Source: Azoarcus sp.
GTDB taxonomy: Bacteria > Pseudomonadota > Gammaproteobacteria > Burkholderiales > Rhodocyclaceae
NCBI GenBank assembly: GCA_031258965.1
Contig: JAIRMC010000001.1
Location: 1-38,032 of the forward strand
Direction: 5' to 3'
Length of the DNA stretch: 38,032 nt
Below, piece by piece: positions 8,615 to 16,609 of the stretch (positions within the stretch are counted from its first letter, which is position 1; each line of letters starts with the position of its first letter). Made by a program: the position numbers and the translations under genes. The notes beneath the pieces were generated by a model. That model worked only from the letters and a program-made list of their open reading frames with translations, made no database searches and was not told the DNA's origin.

Positions 8615-9760
8615 ATGCTTGTCGGTGTCCGGCTGGAGTCCGGTTTCATGTCGTTGGGTCGTCCGATAATCGCGGTTTTGTGTCTTGGCGGGCTGGCCAG
8701 TCTGGGGGTGTATGCGTGGCATGCAAACAGCGCGCCGTCCGCATCCGCTCCTGCGGCGGCGCAGGGCGCGGGCGGCTCCGGCGCTCAACAGCCGATATTG
8801 GTGGAAGTTGCGGCGGTGGCGGCGCGGACGATCATCGATGATGTCGCGGCGGTGGGGACACTGGTTTCTAATCAATCCGTCATTCTTCATCCAGAAGTGG
8901 CTGGGCGGGTGGCGGCGATTCGTTTCCAGGATGGCAGCGCCGTCCGTGGCGGGGCGGTGCTGATCGAACTCGATTCCGCCGTGCAGCGGGCGGAGTTGCA
9001 GCAGGCGAAGGCCGAACTGATGCTGGCGGACGCCAATGCTCGCCGGGTCGAGGATCTTTTCAGCGGCAAGTTTGTGAGCAGCAGCGCACGCGACGAGGCG
9101 GCTTCCCGGCTCGAAGTGGCGCGCGCCTCGGTGGCGCTGGCGCAGGCGCGGCTGGCGCGTACCCGCATCCGCGCGCCGTTCGATGGCATCGTCGGCATCC
9201 GCAGGGTGAATGTGGGCGATTACGTCAAGGACAGCGACGCGCTCATCAATATCGAGGACATCGCTACGCTCAAGCTCGATTTCCGCCTACCCGAGATTTA
9301 CCTTGGCCGCCTCGCGCCGGGGCAGGCGTTGGAAGTGACCAGTGATGTGTTGCCGGGCGTGGTTTTCCCCGCCGTGGTCGACGCCATCGACCCGATGGTC
9401 GACGCCGAGGGTAGGGCGGTGTTGCTGCGCGCCCGCCTCGCCAATGACAAAGGACGTTTGCGGCCCGGCGTGTTCGCACGGGTGAAGGTGCTCGTCGATC
9501 AGCGCGACGATGTGCTGCTGGTGCCGGAAACGGCGCTGATTCCGGCTCCCGGTCAGACGCAGTACGTGTACCGGGTCGAGAACGGCCATGCGCGCCGGGT
9601 CGAGGTCAAGACCGGCATCCGCCGCGCCGCCGAGGTCGAGGTGGTCAAGGGGCTGGCCCCCGGCGACCGCATCGTGATCGCGGGCCAGCTCAAGCTGCGC
9701 GACGGCGCGCCGGTGATGATGGCAAGGCCGGTGGCTGATCGGGGCGGCGGCGATGGCTGA
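8615..9760 (+). CDS. RND efflux periplasmic adaptor (membrane fusion protein)
   Basis: This links an RND pump to an outer-membrane channel across the periplasm. With the ATG at 8615 the protein has 381 residues. There is an N-terminal membrane anchor (PIIAVLCLGGLASLGVYAW), then a lipoyl/barrel-sandwich segment (GTLVSNQSVILHPEVAGRV, FQDGSAVRGGAVLIELD). A helical hairpin follows (AELQQAKAELMLADANARR... to ARLARTRIRAPFDGIVG), then a beta-barrel and a membrane-proximal domain (YVYRVENGHARRVEVKTG). I chose 8615 because GGAAGG lies about 8 bases upstream. ATG 8648 is an in-frame alternative, and the frame stays open to 8486 but that part looks non-coding. The pump gene follows only after a 618-base insertion of a toxin-antitoxin remnant. 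No outer-membrane factor is encoded nearby. Substrate unknown. Confidence 0.92.
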   Translation: MLVGVRLESGFMSLGRPIIAVLCLGGLASLGVYAWHANSAPSASAPAAAQGAGGSGAQQPILVEVAAVAARTIIDDVAAVGTLVSNQSVILHPEVAGRVAAIRFQDGSAVRGGAVLIELDSAVQRAELQQAKAELMLADANARRVEDLFSGKFVSSSARDEAASRLEVARASVALAQARLARTRIRAPFDGIVGIRRVNVGDYVKDSDALINIEDIATLKLDFRLPEIYLGRLAPGQALEVTSDVLPGVVFPAVVDAIDPMVDAEGRAVLLRARLANDKGRLRPGVFARVKVLVDQRDDVLLVPETALIPAPGQTQYVYRVENGHARRVEVKTGIRRAAEVEVVKGLAPGDRIVIAGQLKLRDGAPVMMARPVADRGGGDG

Positions 9761-9905
9761 ACGAAAGATATACCTTCACGGCAAACGCCCCCTGATGTTG
9801 CGGTGTGCGGTGTGGGACAGCTTTTTCCTGGACGAGCCGATGCCGGGTGCTGATTTCATGGAGGCGCGCGCCGCGCAGGTGCAGGACGAGCGGGAATCGC
9901 TGTAA
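9753..9905 (+). pseudogene. VapB-like antitoxin, probably internally deleted
   Basis: This 50-residue frame overlaps the adaptor stop by 8 bases (ATGGCTGA) and abuts vapC at 9906. The last ~30 residues (VWDSFFLDEPMPGADFMEAR, ending ERESL) resemble the C-terminal toxin-binding tail of VapB antitoxins. The first 11 residues (MAERKIYLHGK) resemble the start of the AbrB-type DNA-binding domain. The ~25 residues expected between them, which complete the swapped-hairpin fold, are missing; full VapB proteins have about 75 residues. It may still bind toxin, but it should not bind DNA. Family assignment is from motif memory. Confidence 0.5.
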
Positions 9906-10305
9906 ATGCTCACTTACCTGCTCGATGCCAGCATTGTCATCTACGCCATTAAGCGCCGCCCGCTCTCTGCGATGGAAACCTTCAACAGGCATAGCAGTCG
10001 TTTGGCGATTTCCGTCATCGCGTTGGCGGAATCGATGCATGGCGTGGGAAAAAGTGCGCAACCTGCCCGCAATCAGGCTGTCGTCGACGATTTTTGCAGT
10101 CGGCTGGAAACGCTCCCCCTACGATCTGTCCGCCGCTGCGCACTATGGCAATATTCGCGCCGCGCTCGAACGCGAAGGCATGCCCATTGGCGTCAACGAT
10201 CTTCACATCGCCGCGCACGCGCGCAACCGTGGATTGGTGCTGGTGACGAACAACATGCACGAGTTCCAACGGGTTCCGGGGCTGTTGCTGGGGAGTTGGG
10301 CGTAG
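9906..10305 (+). pseudogene. vapC: VapC-type PIN-domain toxin with +1 frameshift
   Basis: From the ATG at 9906 the frame reads MLTYLLDASIVIYAIKRRP with the first PIN aspartate at residue 7. It continues through ISVIALAESMHGVGKS, which has the conserved glutamate, to RLETLP. At the C5 run 10115-10119 the homologous sequence jumps to frame +1 and continues YDLSAAAHYGNIRAALERE, PIGVNDLHIAAHARNRGLVL and HEFQRVPGLLLGSWA to a stop at 10303-10305. Removing one C restores a protein of about 132 residues, the normal VapC length. As read, translation from 9906 carries on in the wrong frame and loses the C-terminal acidic residues. VapC proteins are Mg-dependent RNases, so loss would explain why a crippled antitoxin is tolerated. 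A sequencing error in the run is possible. Confidence 0.75.
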
Positions 10306-10378
10306 TCATGCTCTTGTGCCGCGCGCCGATTCCGATCCTTTTCGTCCCGTGCCCGCTTCTGGCTAGAGGCGATCCATC

Positions 10379-13300
10379 ATGATTCTTTCCGAGACCTGCA
10401 TCAAGCGCCCGGTATTCGCCACGGTGTTGTCGTTGATGGTGCTGTTGGTCGGGTTGATGTCGTACTCGCGGCTCACGGTGCGCGAATATCCCAACATCGA
10501 CGAGCCTATCGTCACCGTCGATACTGTTTATACCGGGGCTAGCGCCGAAATCGTCGAGTCGCGCGTCACCAAGCCGCTGGAAGATTCGCTCGCGGGCATC
10601 GAAGGGGTGGATGTGCTCTCCTCGATCAGTCGTTCCGAGCGCAGCCAGATCATGGTGCGCTTTCGCATCGAGCGCGATGCGGACAGCGCCGCCGCCGATG
10701 TCCGCGACCGCGTATCGAGGGTGCGCCGGCGGCTGCCCGACGACATCGACGAGCCGGTGATTGCCAAAGTCGAGGCCGACGCCAATCCGATCATCTGGAT
10801 CGCGTTTTCATCCGACCGCCACAACCAGATGGAGATGAGCGATATCGCCAACCGCATCGTCAAGCCCCGCCTGCAAACCCTGCCGGGCGCGGCGGACGCG
10901 CGGATATACGGCGAACGCCGCTACGCGATGCGCATTTGGCTCGACCGTGTTCGCCTGGCCGCCTTCGGTCTCACGCCGCAGGATGTCGAGGACGCCATCA
11001 CGCGCCAGAACGTCGAACTGCCTGCGGGACGGATCGAGAGCCGCGAGCGCGAATTCGAGGTCGTGGCCCACACGGATCTTGTTGATCCGACGCAGTTCGG
11101 CGCCGTGATCGTGCGCCAGGCCGCCACGCCCGGCGGTTATCCTGTGCGCTTGCGCGACATTGGCCGGATCGAAATTGCCCCGGCCAATCTGCGCAGCGAA
11201 GTGCGTTTCATGCGGCGGCCTTCGATTTCCCTCGGCCTCATCAAGCAATCCACGGCCAATCCGCTCGACCTCAAGCGCGAACTGGTCAAGATGCTGCCCG
11301 TGCTCGAAGCGGAATTGCCGGACGGGATGACGATGACCGTCACCAACGATTCGACCGTGTTCATCGAGCGTTCGATTGCTTCGGTGTTTTCCACTGTGTG
11401 GGAAGCCGTGCTGCTGGTGGCGGTGGTCTGCTTGTTCTTCCTGCGCAACTGGCGGGCCATGCTGGTGCCGCTGGTGACGATTCCTGTCTCGCTGGTCGGA
11501 GCCTTCGCGCTGATGTACGCCTTCGGGTTCTCGGTCAACACCTTGACCCTGCTTGCGCTGGTACTGGCGATTGGCCTGGTGGTGGATGACGCCATCGTCG
11601 TGCTGGAAAACATTTTCCGTCATATCGAGGACGGCATGCCCCCGGTCGAGGCCGCCTTTCGGGGCGCGAAGGAAATCGGCTTCGCGGTCGTGGCGATGAC
11701 CATCACCCTTGCCGCCGTCTACGCGCCAGTGGCGTTCATGACCGGGCGTACCGGCAGGCTGTTCACCGAATTCGCGCTCACCCTCGCCGGGGCCGTGCTC
11801 GTTTCCGGATTCGTCGCGCTCACCCTATCTCCGATGATGTGCTCGCGGCTGCTGCGCCATGAGCGCAAGCATGGTCTGCTCTACAACACCATCGAAAGAT
11901 TCCTCGTCTGGCTCATCGAAGGTTATCGCCGCGCGCTCATCAGGATGCTTGGCCTGCGATGGGTGGTGCTGACGGCGTTTGCGGCGGTTGCCATGCTCGC
12001 TGTGCTGTTGCTCGGGCAATTGAAATCCGAACTCTCGCCCATCGAAGACCGTGGCCGCATCATGGTGCAGTTCAACGGCCCGGAAGGCGCGACCATCGAC
12101 TACATGACGCGCTACGCGGCGGAGATCGGCGACATCTTCGCCGCCACCGCCGATGTCGAGGGCTACCAGGTTATGTCCGGCACGCCCACGGTATCGCAGG
12201 GCCGGAGCTTCGTGAGCTTCGTCGACTGGTCGCAACGCAACCGCAAGACCACCGATATCGCTGCCGAAATGCAACCGCGCCTGAATGCCATCACCGGCAT
12301 CAATGCCTTCACGATCCTGCCCGCCGCCTTCGGCCAAAGCCCGCGCACGCGGCCCGTGAGCTTCGTCGTCACCTCGTCCGGGTCGTGGGACGAACTGGCC
12401 CGCGTCACCGACGCCCTGCTCGATGCTATGCGCACCCATCCGGGTTTCATGTCGCCCGATACCGATCTCAAACTCACCAAGCCGGAACTGGCGGTCTCCG
12501 TCGACCGCGACAAGGCCGCCGACCTCGGCATCTCGATAGACGTCATCGGCCACACGCTCGAAACCATGCTCGGGGGACGGCAGGTCACGCGCTACAAGCA
12601 GGATGCCGAACAATACGACGTCGTGGTGCAGGTCGACGCGGGCGACCGTACCGATCCGCGCGACATCCACGACATCTTTGTGCGGGGCAAGGGCGGCCAG
12701 ATGGTGCCGCTCTCCAATCTCGTCACTGTGCAGGAAACGGTCAGCCCGCGCGAACTCAACCATTTCGGGCAACGCCGCGCCGTGGTCATTACCGCCAATC
12801 TCGCTCCCAGCTTCGCTTTGGGCGAGGCTCTCGCCTGGATGGAAAACGCCGCCGATCGCGTCCTGCCCCCAGGCTTCTCCACGGACTACGACGGCATGTC
12901 CCGCGAGTTCAAGACCAGTTCGGCCAGCCTCGCGCTCACTTTCGTGCTTGCGTTGGCCTTTATCTACCTTGTGCTGTCGGCGCAGTTCGAGAGCTTCATC
13001 GACCCCTTCATCATCATGCTGACCGTACCGCTGTCGATGGCGGGCGCACTGGGCGCGCTGTGGCTCACCGGCGGCACGCTCAACGTCTACAGCCAGATCG
13101 GGCTTGTCACGCTGATTGGCCTCATCACCAAACACGGCATCCTCATCGTCGAATTTGCCAACCAGTTGCGCGTCACGGGAAAAAGCGCGTTGGACGCGGT
13201 GATCGAAGCCGCCGTCCTGCGCTTGCGCCCTATCCTCATGACCACGGGCGCGATGGCGCTGGGCGCGATTCCGCTTGCGCTCGCCACTGGGGCCGGGGCC

Positions 13301-13486
13301 GAGAGTCGCCAGCAGATCGGTTGGGTGATCGTCGGCGGACTCCTGCTCGGTACTTTCTTCACGCTCTTCGTCGTGCCCACGGTCTACACTCTGGTTGCAC
13401 GCCGTCATCGCGCCGCCGTGCCCGGCGCGGAACAAGGAGACGACCATGGACGCCTTGTTACAGCTTCCGTCAATCGGACTCGATAA
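10379..13486 (+). CDS. RND-type multidrug efflux pump (inner-membrane permease)
   Basis: This 1035-residue proton-driven exporter belongs to the hydrophobe/amphiphile family (AcrB/MexB-like). It begins ILSETCIKRPVFATVLSLMV (membrane segment 1), followed by the first porter domain (TVREYPNIDEPIVTV). The proton-relay helix 4 has GLVVDDAIVVLENI with the paired aspartates, and the usual second half ends in the last membrane helices (RLRPILMTTGAMALGAIPLA, GGLLLGTFFTLFVVPTVYTL). Length is normal (about 1030-1050). A ribosome site AGAGG lies about 8 bases before the ATG. The partner adaptor is at 8615-9760, separated by the vapBC remnant. The 3' end overlaps the next small gene by 41 bases. Substrate cannot be told from sequence by eye. 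Confidence 0.95.
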   Translation: MILSETCIKRPVFATVLSLMVLLVGLMSYSRLTVREYPNIDEPIVTVDTVYTGASAEIVESRVTKPLEDSLAGIEGVDVLSSISRSERSQIMVRFRIERDADSAAADVRDRVSRVRRRLPDDIDEPVIAKVEADANPIIWIAFSSDRHNQMEMSDIANRIVKPRLQTLPGAADARIYGERRYAMRIWLDRVRLAAFGLTPQDVEDAITRQNVELPAGRIESREREFEVVAHTDLVDPTQFGAVIVRQAATPGGYPVRLRDIGRIEIAPANLRSEVRFMRRPSISLGLIKQSTANPLDLKRELVKMLPVLEAELPDGMTMTVTNDSTVFIERSIASVFSTVWEAVLLVAVVCLFFLRNWRAMLVPLVTIPVSLVGAFALMYAFGFSVNTLTLLALVLAIGLVVDDAIVVLENIFRHIEDGMPPVEAAFRGAKEIGFAVVAMTITLAAVYAPVAFMTGRTGRLFTEFALTLAGAVLVSGFVALTLSPMMCSRLLRHERKHGLLYNTIERFLVWLIEGYRRALIRMLGLRWVVLTAFAAVAMLAVLLLGQLKSELSPIEDRGRIMVQFNGPEGATIDYMTRYAAEIGDIFAATADVEGYQVMSGTPTVSQGRSFVSFVDWSQRNRKTTDIAAEMQPRLNAITGINAFTILPAAFGQSPRTRPVSFVVTSSGSWDELARVTDALLDAMRTHPGFMSPDTDLKLTKPELAVSVDRDKAADLGISIDVIGHTLETMLGGRQVTRYKQDAEQYDVVVQVDAGDRTDPRDIHDIFVRGKGGQMVPLSNLVTVQETVSPRELNHFGQRRAVVITANLAPSFALGEALAWMENAADRVLPPGFSTDYDGMSREFKTSSASLALTFVLALAFIYLVLSAQFESFIDPFIIMLTVPLSMAGALGALWLTGGTLNVYSQIGLVTLIGLITKHGILIVEFANQLRVTGKSALDAVIEAAVLRLRPILMTTGAMALGAIPLALATGAGAESRQQIGWVIVGGLLLGTFFTLFVVPTVYTLVARRHRAAVPGAEQGDDHGRLVTASVNRTR

Positions 13487-13832
13487 CGCGCAGGGCGTCC
13501 GTACCCAGGCGCTCACCCCGCCGCGCGACCGGGAAGAAGCCCGGACGCTTGTTCCTGAACGGCAAACACAAGCGCTCTCTTCGACGCGCGTCGACATCAG
13601 CCCTGCGGCGCATGCCGCCGCACGTGGCGAAGCGCCGCCAATACGGCCTGTGAGCGCTGAACCCGCAGTGCCCGTGCAAACATCCGAAGCCGTCGCGCGA
13701 GCCGACCGCGCGCAAGACGGGGATGCCTCTGCCACGGTAGCGGGCCAGGAAGCCGTGAAACGCTACCTCGAAAATGCGGCCAACCGACCCATCGGCCAGA
13801 CCGATCCCTCGACGGTGCGAATTTCCGCCTGA
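13446..13832 (+). CDS. Small low-complexity protein of unknown function
   Basis: 128 residues from the ATG at 13446, which has a strong ribosome site (AAGGAG, about 7 bases upstream). An earlier in-frame start at 13395 lacks one. The first 41 bases lie inside the pump gene in another frame, suggesting translational coupling. The sequence is rich in Ala, Arg, Pro, Thr and Gln with no membrane helix or signal peptide (TQALTPPRDREEARTL; SSTRVDISPAAHAAARGE). Only the tail (VKRYLENAANRPIGQ) looks like a helix. I recognise no family. Its position at the end of an efflux operon suggests co-expression, not function. Confidence 0.55.
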   Translation: MDALLQLPSIGLDNAQGVRTQALTPPRDREEARTLVPERQTQALSSTRVDISPAAHAAARGEAPPIRPVSAEPAVPVQTSEAVARADRAQDGDASATVAGQEAVKRYLENAANRPIGQTDPSTVRISA

Positions 13833-13867
13833 TTCCCGCTTGGTTTTATCTGGGCCGCTCGCGGCCT

Positions 13868-13895
13868 TTGGCGCCCTGTCCGCGACGGCTATAAT
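13868..13895 (+). promoter_or_regulatory. Sigma70 promoter of rnpB
   Basis: TTGGCG (13868-13873) and a perfect TATAAT (13890-13895) are separated by 16 bases. Transcription would start about 7 bases later, exactly where the RNase P RNA 5' helix begins. Confidence 0.8.
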
Positions 13896-13902
13896 CCGTT
13901 GC

Positions 13903-14273
13903 GGGAAGTTCGCCAGGCAATCGCTGCGCACGAGTTGCGCGGAGGAAAGTCCGGGCCCCGCAGAGCAGGATGCCGGCTAACGGCCGGGCGCCGCGAGGTG
14001 ACGGAAAGTGCAACAGAAAACATACCGCCGATGGCCTGCGCAATGCGGGATCAGGCAAGGGTGAAATGGCGGGGTAAAAGCCCACCGCGGGACTGGCGAC
14101 AGTTTCGGCACGGCAAACCCCATCCGGGGCAAGGCCAAATAGGGGGGCATGGCGTGGCTCGCGCCGCCTCCGGGTAGGCCGCTGGAGCGCCACGGCAACG
14201 TGGCGCCAAGATGAATGATTGCCCGATGTCCTTCGGGACATTCGACAGAACCCGGCTTATCGGCGAACTTCCC
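13903..14273 (+). ncRNA. rnpB: RNase P RNA (class A)
   Basis: This is the catalytic RNA that trims tRNA 5' leaders. The P1 helix is formed by GGGAAGTTCGCC (13903-13914) and its exact complement GGCGAACTTCCC (14262-14273). Conserved core strings are visible in order: GGAGGAAAGTCCGGGC, GAGGTGACGGAAAGTGC, ACAGAAAACATACCGC, GGGTGAAATGGCGGGGTAAA, AGATGAATGATTGCCC and ACAGAACCCGGCTTA. The size (371 bases) fits the bacterial A type. The strand is fixed by these strings and by the promoter just upstream. No clean hairpin-plus-T terminator follows; a T5 run at about 14287-14291 may help. Confidence 0.97.
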
Positions 14274-14411
14274 GCTTCGCCTTGCCGGTTTTTCACTCCA
14301 CGCGGCGGACGGGAGGAGTCCCAAATGCTCTGATACCCGATTCCTGATCCCTGATTGCTGCGCCGTTTTGCGCCACAGGTGGGATAATCCGACGGTTTTT
14401 ACCGTATACCC

Positions 14412-15230
14412 GTGGATGCTGCTTTGCCCGAATCTTTCCCCGCACCTGATCTCGCCGCGCTTGCACAGGCTCTTGGGCCGCTTGCGCCAGCTTTTGACAT
14501 CCGCTGGCTGGAAGATTGCGATTCGACCAATTCCGTGCTGCTGGAAATGCCGCCGGAGGATGACGGCAAGGTGCATGTGCTTGCCGCTACCCGCCAGGCT
14601 GCCGGACGCGGACGGCGCGGGCGGCAATGGCTGGCCTGGCCGGGGGGCAGCCTCACTTTTTCCGTGCTGTGGCACTTTGTCCCGGCTTCGTCCGCGCCAG
14701 CCGGGCTGTCGCTGGCCGTCGGGCTGGCACTGGTGCGCGCGCTGGAAAAGCTCGGCGTAGCCGCAGTCGCGCTCAAATGGCCGAATGATGTACTCGTGCA
14801 TGGCGCAAAGCTTGCAGGCGTATTGGTGGAATTGCTGCCGGGACGGCGTGCCGCGCCTGCGGCAGTAATCGGCATCGGCCTCAACTTGCGCTTGCCCGCC
14901 AACGCGATCATCCCCGGCCAGGCGGGCGGCGCTACCGATCTCGTCCGCGAAATGGGCGAGCCGCCCGCCCGCGAGCATCTGCTTGCCGCGATCCTCACTG
15001 AACTTCACCCAATGCTTGCCACTTACGAACGCGCCGGTTTCGGGTTGCTGAGAAACGCTTGGCAAAAGCGCAACGCTTTCGCCAACCTGCCGGTACAGGT
15101 GAACGGCGAAAGCGCGAATATTGCCGGAATCTGTCTGGGCGCGGATGAGGATGGCGCGCTACTCGTGCACACCGCCGCCGGGGTGCGCCGCATTCTCGCG
15201 GGCGAGGTCTCTCTGAGACTCGTATCATGA
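14412..15230 (+). CDS. birA: Biotin--[acetyl-CoA-carboxylase] ligase
   Basis: This attaches biotin via biotinyl-5'-AMP to the carrier protein of acetyl-CoA carboxylase. It has 272 residues from a GTG start. The catalytic domain shows DSTNSVLL, the biotinyl-AMP loop GRGRRGRQW (65-73), and LKWPNDVLVHGAKLAGVLVE with the catalytic lysine, then IGIGLNLRLP. The small C-terminal SH3-like domain ends VRRILAGEVSLRLV. There is no N-terminal winged helix, so this is a class I ligase with no repressor role, unlike E. coli BirA. The stop overlaps coaX by 4 bases (ATGA), so the two are coupled. Confidence 0.94.
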   Translation: MDAALPESFPAPDLAALAQALGPLAPAFDIRWLEDCDSTNSVLLEMPPEDDGKVHVLAATRQAAGRGRRGRQWLAWPGGSLTFSVLWHFVPASSAPAGLSLAVGLALVRALEKLGVAAVALKWPNDVLVHGAKLAGVLVELLPGRRAAPAAVIGIGLNLRLPANAIIPGQAGGATDLVREMGEPPAREHLLAAILTELHPMLATYERAGFGLLRNAWQKRNAFANLPVQVNGESANIAGICLGADEDGALLVHTAAGVRRILAGEVSLRLVS

Positions 15231-15937
15231 TACTGCTGATCGACGCCGGTAATAGCCGCATCAAGTGGCGGCTTGTCGGTGAAAGCATTTCCGCTTCGGG
15301 AGCCTGCACACACGATGCTACCAGCGAGCTGGCGGCATGCATCGAAACGCCAGGCATCACCCGCGCGCTCGGCTGCAACGTTGCAGGCCCGGCTAAGGGC
15401 GACGCGCTGGCGGCGCTACTGGCCCGCCGGGGCCTCGCGCTGGAATGGATCAGCGCGGGCGCGCAACGGTGCGATGTACACAATATGTATATTTACCCGG
15501 CGCGGCTTGGCGCCGACCGATGGGCGGCGCTGATCGGCGCGCGCGGCATTCACTCCCACGGCGCGCTGGTGGTCATGGCGGGCACCGCGACGACGCTGGA
15601 CATCCTGACCGCCGATGGCCGTTTCGTTGGCGGCCACATCCTGCCGGGAATGTCGCTGATGCGGATGGCGCTCGGCAACGGCACCGCGAAACTGCCGCCG
15701 ATGGGCGGGCGGTACCGCACCCGGCCCCGTGACACCGCCGACGCTATTGTCTCGGGCTGCCTCAACGCGCAGGCAGGCGCTATCGAGCGCGTTTTCCGCC
15801 ATATGGACGACCCGCGCGCCATTTGCCTGCTAAGCGGCGGCAGCGCCGACGAGATCGCACCCTTGCTCGATATTCCATTTCAACGGGTCGAAAACCTCGT
15901 TCTTGACGGTTTGCACCGAATCGCGCGGGCTACCTGA
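15227..15937 (+). CDS. coaX: Type III pantothenate kinase
   Basis: CoaX phosphorylates pantothenate, the first step of CoA synthesis. The 236-residue acetate/sugar-kinase fold shows LLIDAGNSRIKW at the N-terminus (phosphate loop), YPARLGADRWAALIGAR, VVMAGTATTLDILTADGRFVG with the catalytic region, and HILPGMSLM. Type III enzymes are insensitive to CoA feedback and need a monovalent cation; this is family knowledge. It starts inside the birA stop and is followed 6 bases later by the SPOR gene. coaE (last CoA step) lies two genes on, so the cluster handles both ends of the pathway. Confidence 0.95.
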   Translation: MILLIDAGNSRIKWRLVGESISASGACTHDATSELAACIETPGITRALGCNVAGPAKGDALAALLARRGLALEWISAGAQRCDVHNMYIYPARLGADRWAALIGARGIHSHGALVVMAGTATTLDILTADGRFVGGHILPGMSLMRMALGNGTAKLPPMGGRYRTRPRDTADAIVSGCLNAQAGAIERVFRHMDDPRAICLLSGGSADEIAPLLDIPFQRVENLVLDGLHRIARAT

Positions 15938-15943
15938 CATATC

Positions 15944-16609
15944 ATGACAACGCTACGTTTCCTTTTCATTCTTTTCCTGTTGCTCAACATCTTGATTTTT
16001 GCCGCCGCGCGCGGCTGGCTCGGCTTTACCCCGCAGCCCGACAAAACCGATCCGGAACGGATCAACAGACAGGTGCACCCGGAGCGCATCAAAGTTCTCA
16101 GCCAGATGCCGCCGAAGGCGCCCACGGCGGCAACCGAAGCGCCGCCGCCCCCCCCCCCGGCGCAGGTCCAAACATGCCTGGCATGGAGTGGACTCAGCGC
16201 CTCGCAGAATAACCGTCTGCTGTCACTGTTCCGTGCCGCAGGCATCCAGGCCAGGACGCGGGACATCGAAATACCGGCAGCCTGGAAAGTGCGCCTTCCA
16301 CCCCTGCCCACCCGCGAAGCTGCCGAAATTCTGGCGGACAGCCTTGTCGATCTAGGCATCGAAAAAGAAACGCTTCTGGTCGAAGAAACCGGCCCCAGGA
16401 AATTCGCTATTTCGCTCGGCGTGTTCGCCAACAAGGCAAACGCCACGCGTTACCTCGAAACCATCAAGGCCAAGGGGCTTCACAACGCCGAAATCGAAAC
16501 CCGCAGCACATCCGAACACCATATAGAGGCTACGACCGTCCTGGCGACAGCCGAGGCCATTCTTGTCGGGCAGTCTTTTGCCAAGCGCCACAGGCCATGC
16601 TTGCCATGA
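15944..16609 (+). CDS. SPOR-domain membrane protein
   Basis: A 221-residue inner-membrane protein with a single N-terminal membrane helix (LRFLFILFLLLNILIFAAA, about residues 4-22). A proline-rich linker containing six consecutive prolines follows. The C-terminal SPOR-like fold has FAISLGVFANKANATRYLETI and a matching upstream repeat, VRLPPLPTREAAEILADSL. SPOR domains bind denuded glycan strands at the division septum, so a role in division or wall remodelling is likely but not shown. The six-proline codons contain an 11-base C run (16148-16158), so slippage would shift the frame and remove the whole SPOR domain. Its stop overlaps a possible coaE start at 16606. Confidence 0.8.
   Translation: MTTLRFLFILFLLLNILIFAAARGWLGFTPQPDKTDPERINRQVHPERIKVLSQMPPKAPTAATEAPPPPPPAQVQTCLAWSGLSASQNNRLLSLFRAAGIQARTRDIEIPAAWKVRLPPLPTREAAEILADSLVDLGIEKETLLVEETGPRKFAISLGVFANKANATRYLETIKAKGLHNAEIETRSTSEHHIEATTVLATAEAILVGQSFAKRHRPCLP
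16148..16158 (+). repeat. Poly-C tract, 11 bases, inside the SPOR gene
   Basis: Eleven C residues encode part of a P6 stretch. The reading frame is intact at this length. Homopolymers of this size are mutation-prone and in some beta- and epsilonproteobacteria act as phase-variation switches. Confidence 0.9.

Noticed and set aside
11825-13735. A 636-codon open frame opposite the RND pump, and a 564-codon one in another plus frame
   Set aside because: Both are compositional shadows of the pump. No domain-like segments, and the pump frame is unambiguous.
14389-14405. ACGGT-TTTT-ACCGT hairpin just before birA
   Set aside because: Only a five-base-pair stem; no evidence that it is a terminator or operator.
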